Of a DNA stretch of 7,245 nucleotides, positions 6,517 through 7,245 are shown piece after piece. Position 1 is the first letter of the stretch. Every line of letters begins with the position of its first letter. The stretch covers positions 1 to 7,245 of the forward strand of contig JAJYTX010000125.1 of the NCBI GenBank assembly GCA_021792815.1. Reading direction: 5' to 3'. The notes below the pieces were generated by a model that was given only the letters and a program-made list of their open reading frames with translations, was not told the origin of the DNA and ran no database searches. This DNA is from Pseudomonadota bacterium. Lineage in GTDB: Bacteria; Pseudomonadota; Gammaproteobacteria; Steroidobacterales; Steroidobacteraceae. The translations under genes and the position numbers were made by a program.

Positions 6517-6559
6517 AACCGCGTTGGAGCCACGGGTGCCAGCCGCACTGCGGCACAGC

Positions 6560-6583
6560 GGGCAGGCGCAGGAGCGCCTGCCC
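6560..6583 (+). promoter_or_regulatory. second perfect 10-bp hairpin in the exbB-exbD1 spacer
   Basis: GGGCAGGCGC (6560-6569) and GCGCCTGCCC (6574-6583) form a perfect, very GC-rich stem closed by an AGGA tetraloop. It should be very stable in RNA. The following bases are C-rich, so no intrinsic terminator is formed. On the opposite strand there is no U-tract either. Confidence 0.7.
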
Positions 6584-6625
6584 CGGCCCCCGCCACCCCG
6601 CGCAGGGATCGCGCAGCAGAGCGGG

Positions 6626-6650
6626 CGCGGGCCCGCGTGGGCCTGAGGCC
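6626..6650. repeat. 12-bp palindrome plus small stem in the exbB-exbD1 spacer
   Basis: CGCGGGCCCGCG (6626-6637) is a perfect 12-bp palindrome. Two bases later, GGCC-TGA-GGCC (6640-6650) forms another short inverted repeat. With the two hairpins upstream, most of the spacer is able to fold, leaving only the last 40 or so bases before exbD1 open around its ribosome-binding site. Confidence 0.45.
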
Positions 6651-6684
6651 AGGTACGGCGCGTAGCGCGGCCCTCGTGCCGCAT

Positions 6685-6705
6685 AGAGCTGAGAGCTGAG
6701 GAGCT
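6685..6705 (+). repeat. AGAGCTG tandem repeat carrying the exbD1 ribosome-binding site
   Basis: AGAGCTG occurs twice in tandem (6685-6698) and is followed by the related AGGAGCT. The Shine-Dalgarno sequence GAGGAG (6698-6703) falls at the end of this repeat, nine bases before the exbD1 ATG. It supports that start and suggests the site grew by a small tandem duplication. Confidence 0.6.
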
Positions 6706-6712
6706 TTCAAAA

Positions 6713-7159
6713 ATGGCGATGAATGTCGGAGGAGGCTCGGAAGAAGAACCGGGCGTGATGGCCACGATCAACACGACGCCGCTGGTCGACGTCATGCTGG
6801 TGCTGCTCATCATTTTCTTGATTACGATTCCGGTGATCACCAAGACCGTACCGGTGAATCTGCCGCACGCCAACAATCAGCCGACCAAGACCGAGCCCGG
6901 CACGATCACCATCGCGGTCGATCAGCAGGGTACCGTGTTCTGGAACGACCACGAGGTGCCGAACGACACGGCGCTGCTGCAGGAGATCGAGCAGGCCGCG
7001 GTGCAGAATCCGCAGCCCGACGTGCACATTCGCGGCGACCGCAATGCGGACTACAAGTCGATCGGGCACGTGCTCTACGAGCTGCAGCGCGGCGGCATGG
7101 TGAAGATCGCCTTCATCACTCAGCCGAGCCCCAACGAGCTGACAGCGGGCGCACAATGA
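6713..7159 (+). CDS. exbD1: ExbD biopolymer transport protein, first copy (148 aa)
   Basis: Stator or rotor partner of ExbB; its single transmembrane aspartate takes part in proton translocation, and its periplasmic domain contacts TonB. The N-terminal cytoplasmic tail (1-20) leads into INTTPLVDVMLVLLIIFLI. Asp26, equivalent to the essential Asp25 of E. coli ExbD, lies at the start of the transmembrane helix (about 24-43). The periplasmic domain (about 48-148) contains VHIRGDRNADYKSIGHVL, typical of ExbD/TolR. Length is close to the E. coli protein (141 residues). GAGGAG lies nine bases before the ATG. A second exbD begins 45 bases downstream. TolR is an alternative family name, but the tonB-exbB context argues against it. 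Confidence 0.95.
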   Translation: MAMNVGGGSEEEPGVMATINTTPLVDVMLVLLIIFLITIPVITKTVPVNLPHANNQPTKTEPGTITIAVDQQGTVFWNDHEVPNDTALLQEIEQAAVQNPQPDVHIRGDRNADYKSIGHVLYELQRGGMVKIAFITQPSPNELTAGAQ

Positions 7160-7204
7160 TCCACGCATTCTCGTGCGAAAACGCGTTCGAGGAGTCCTGA
7201 ATCC

Positions 7205-7245
7205 ATGTCTATGAATGTCGGGTCCAGCTCAGGACCCATGGTCGA
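7205..7245 (+). CDS. exbD2: second ExbD copy, first 13 codons (cut by right edge)
   Basis: An ATG at 7205, ten bases after a GAGGAG Shine-Dalgarno, opens a frame reading MSMNVGSSSGPMV to the window edge. The opening MSMNVG resembles the MAMNVG start of the first ExbD, and the DNA shares an 11-base identical stretch (ATGAATGTCGG) at the same place. Position right after exbD1 and the small polar N-terminus match the tandem exbD1-exbD2 arrangement known from Xanthomonas campestris. Only the cytoplasmic tail is present, so the transmembrane aspartate cannot be checked. Confidence 0.75.
   Translation, partial: MSMNVGSSSGPMV

Noticed and set aside
6495..6665. Small frame in the exbB-exbD1 spacer
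   Set aside because: It starts inside the hairpin without a ribosome-binding site and encodes Arg/Gly/Pro-rich sequence dictated by the inverted repeats.
5839..6876. 345-codon open frame on the minus strand over exbB and the spacer
   Set aside because: It overlaps exbB, the hairpin spacer and the start of exbD1 in antisense and has no recognisable domain; the sense genes are secure.

Overview
The window looks like chromosomal DNA from a GC-rich gammaproteobacterium, probably of the Xanthomonadales / Nevskiales / Steroidobacter type. This is inferred from the high GC content, the tonB-exbB-exbD-exbD order known from Xanthomonas, and the attenuator-controlled branched-chain amino acid genes. 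The exact taxon cannot be fixed from the sequence alone. Nothing indicates a phage, transposon, CRISPR array, tRNA or rRNA.

Minus strand, about 2534 down to 1: a branched-chain amino acid operon read leftward. It has a candidate promoter (2534-2505), then a short leader reading frame rich in Leu/Val/Ile codons (2469-2326). An alternative-hairpin region ends in a textbook intrinsic terminator with a U-tract (2292-2251). Then come ilvC (ketol-acid reductoisomerase, 2123-1128) and leuA (2-isopropylmalate synthase, 1096 to beyond the left edge). The leader arms can be arranged as protector, antiterminator and terminator, so the operon is very probably controlled by ribosome-mediated attenuation.

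Plus strand, 2712-4100: an M17-family leucyl aminopeptidase, divergent from the ilv leader, with all recognisable metal-binding and catalytic residues. It is followed by about 920 bases (4101-5018) with no convincing gene. The right part of that stretch holds a plausible sigma-70 promoter, a 20-bp-period direct repeat and a palindrome, all upstream of tonB.

Plus strand, 5019 to the right edge: tonB, exbB, exbD1 and the first codons of a second exbD, all co-directional. These encode the inner-membrane motor that uses the proton gradient to energise TonB-dependent outer-membrane receptors. Three points stand out. ExbB has Gly where the conserved TM3 glutamate (E. coli Glu176) is expected. A 229-base spacer with strong hairpins separates exbB from exbD1. 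exbD is duplicated in tandem.
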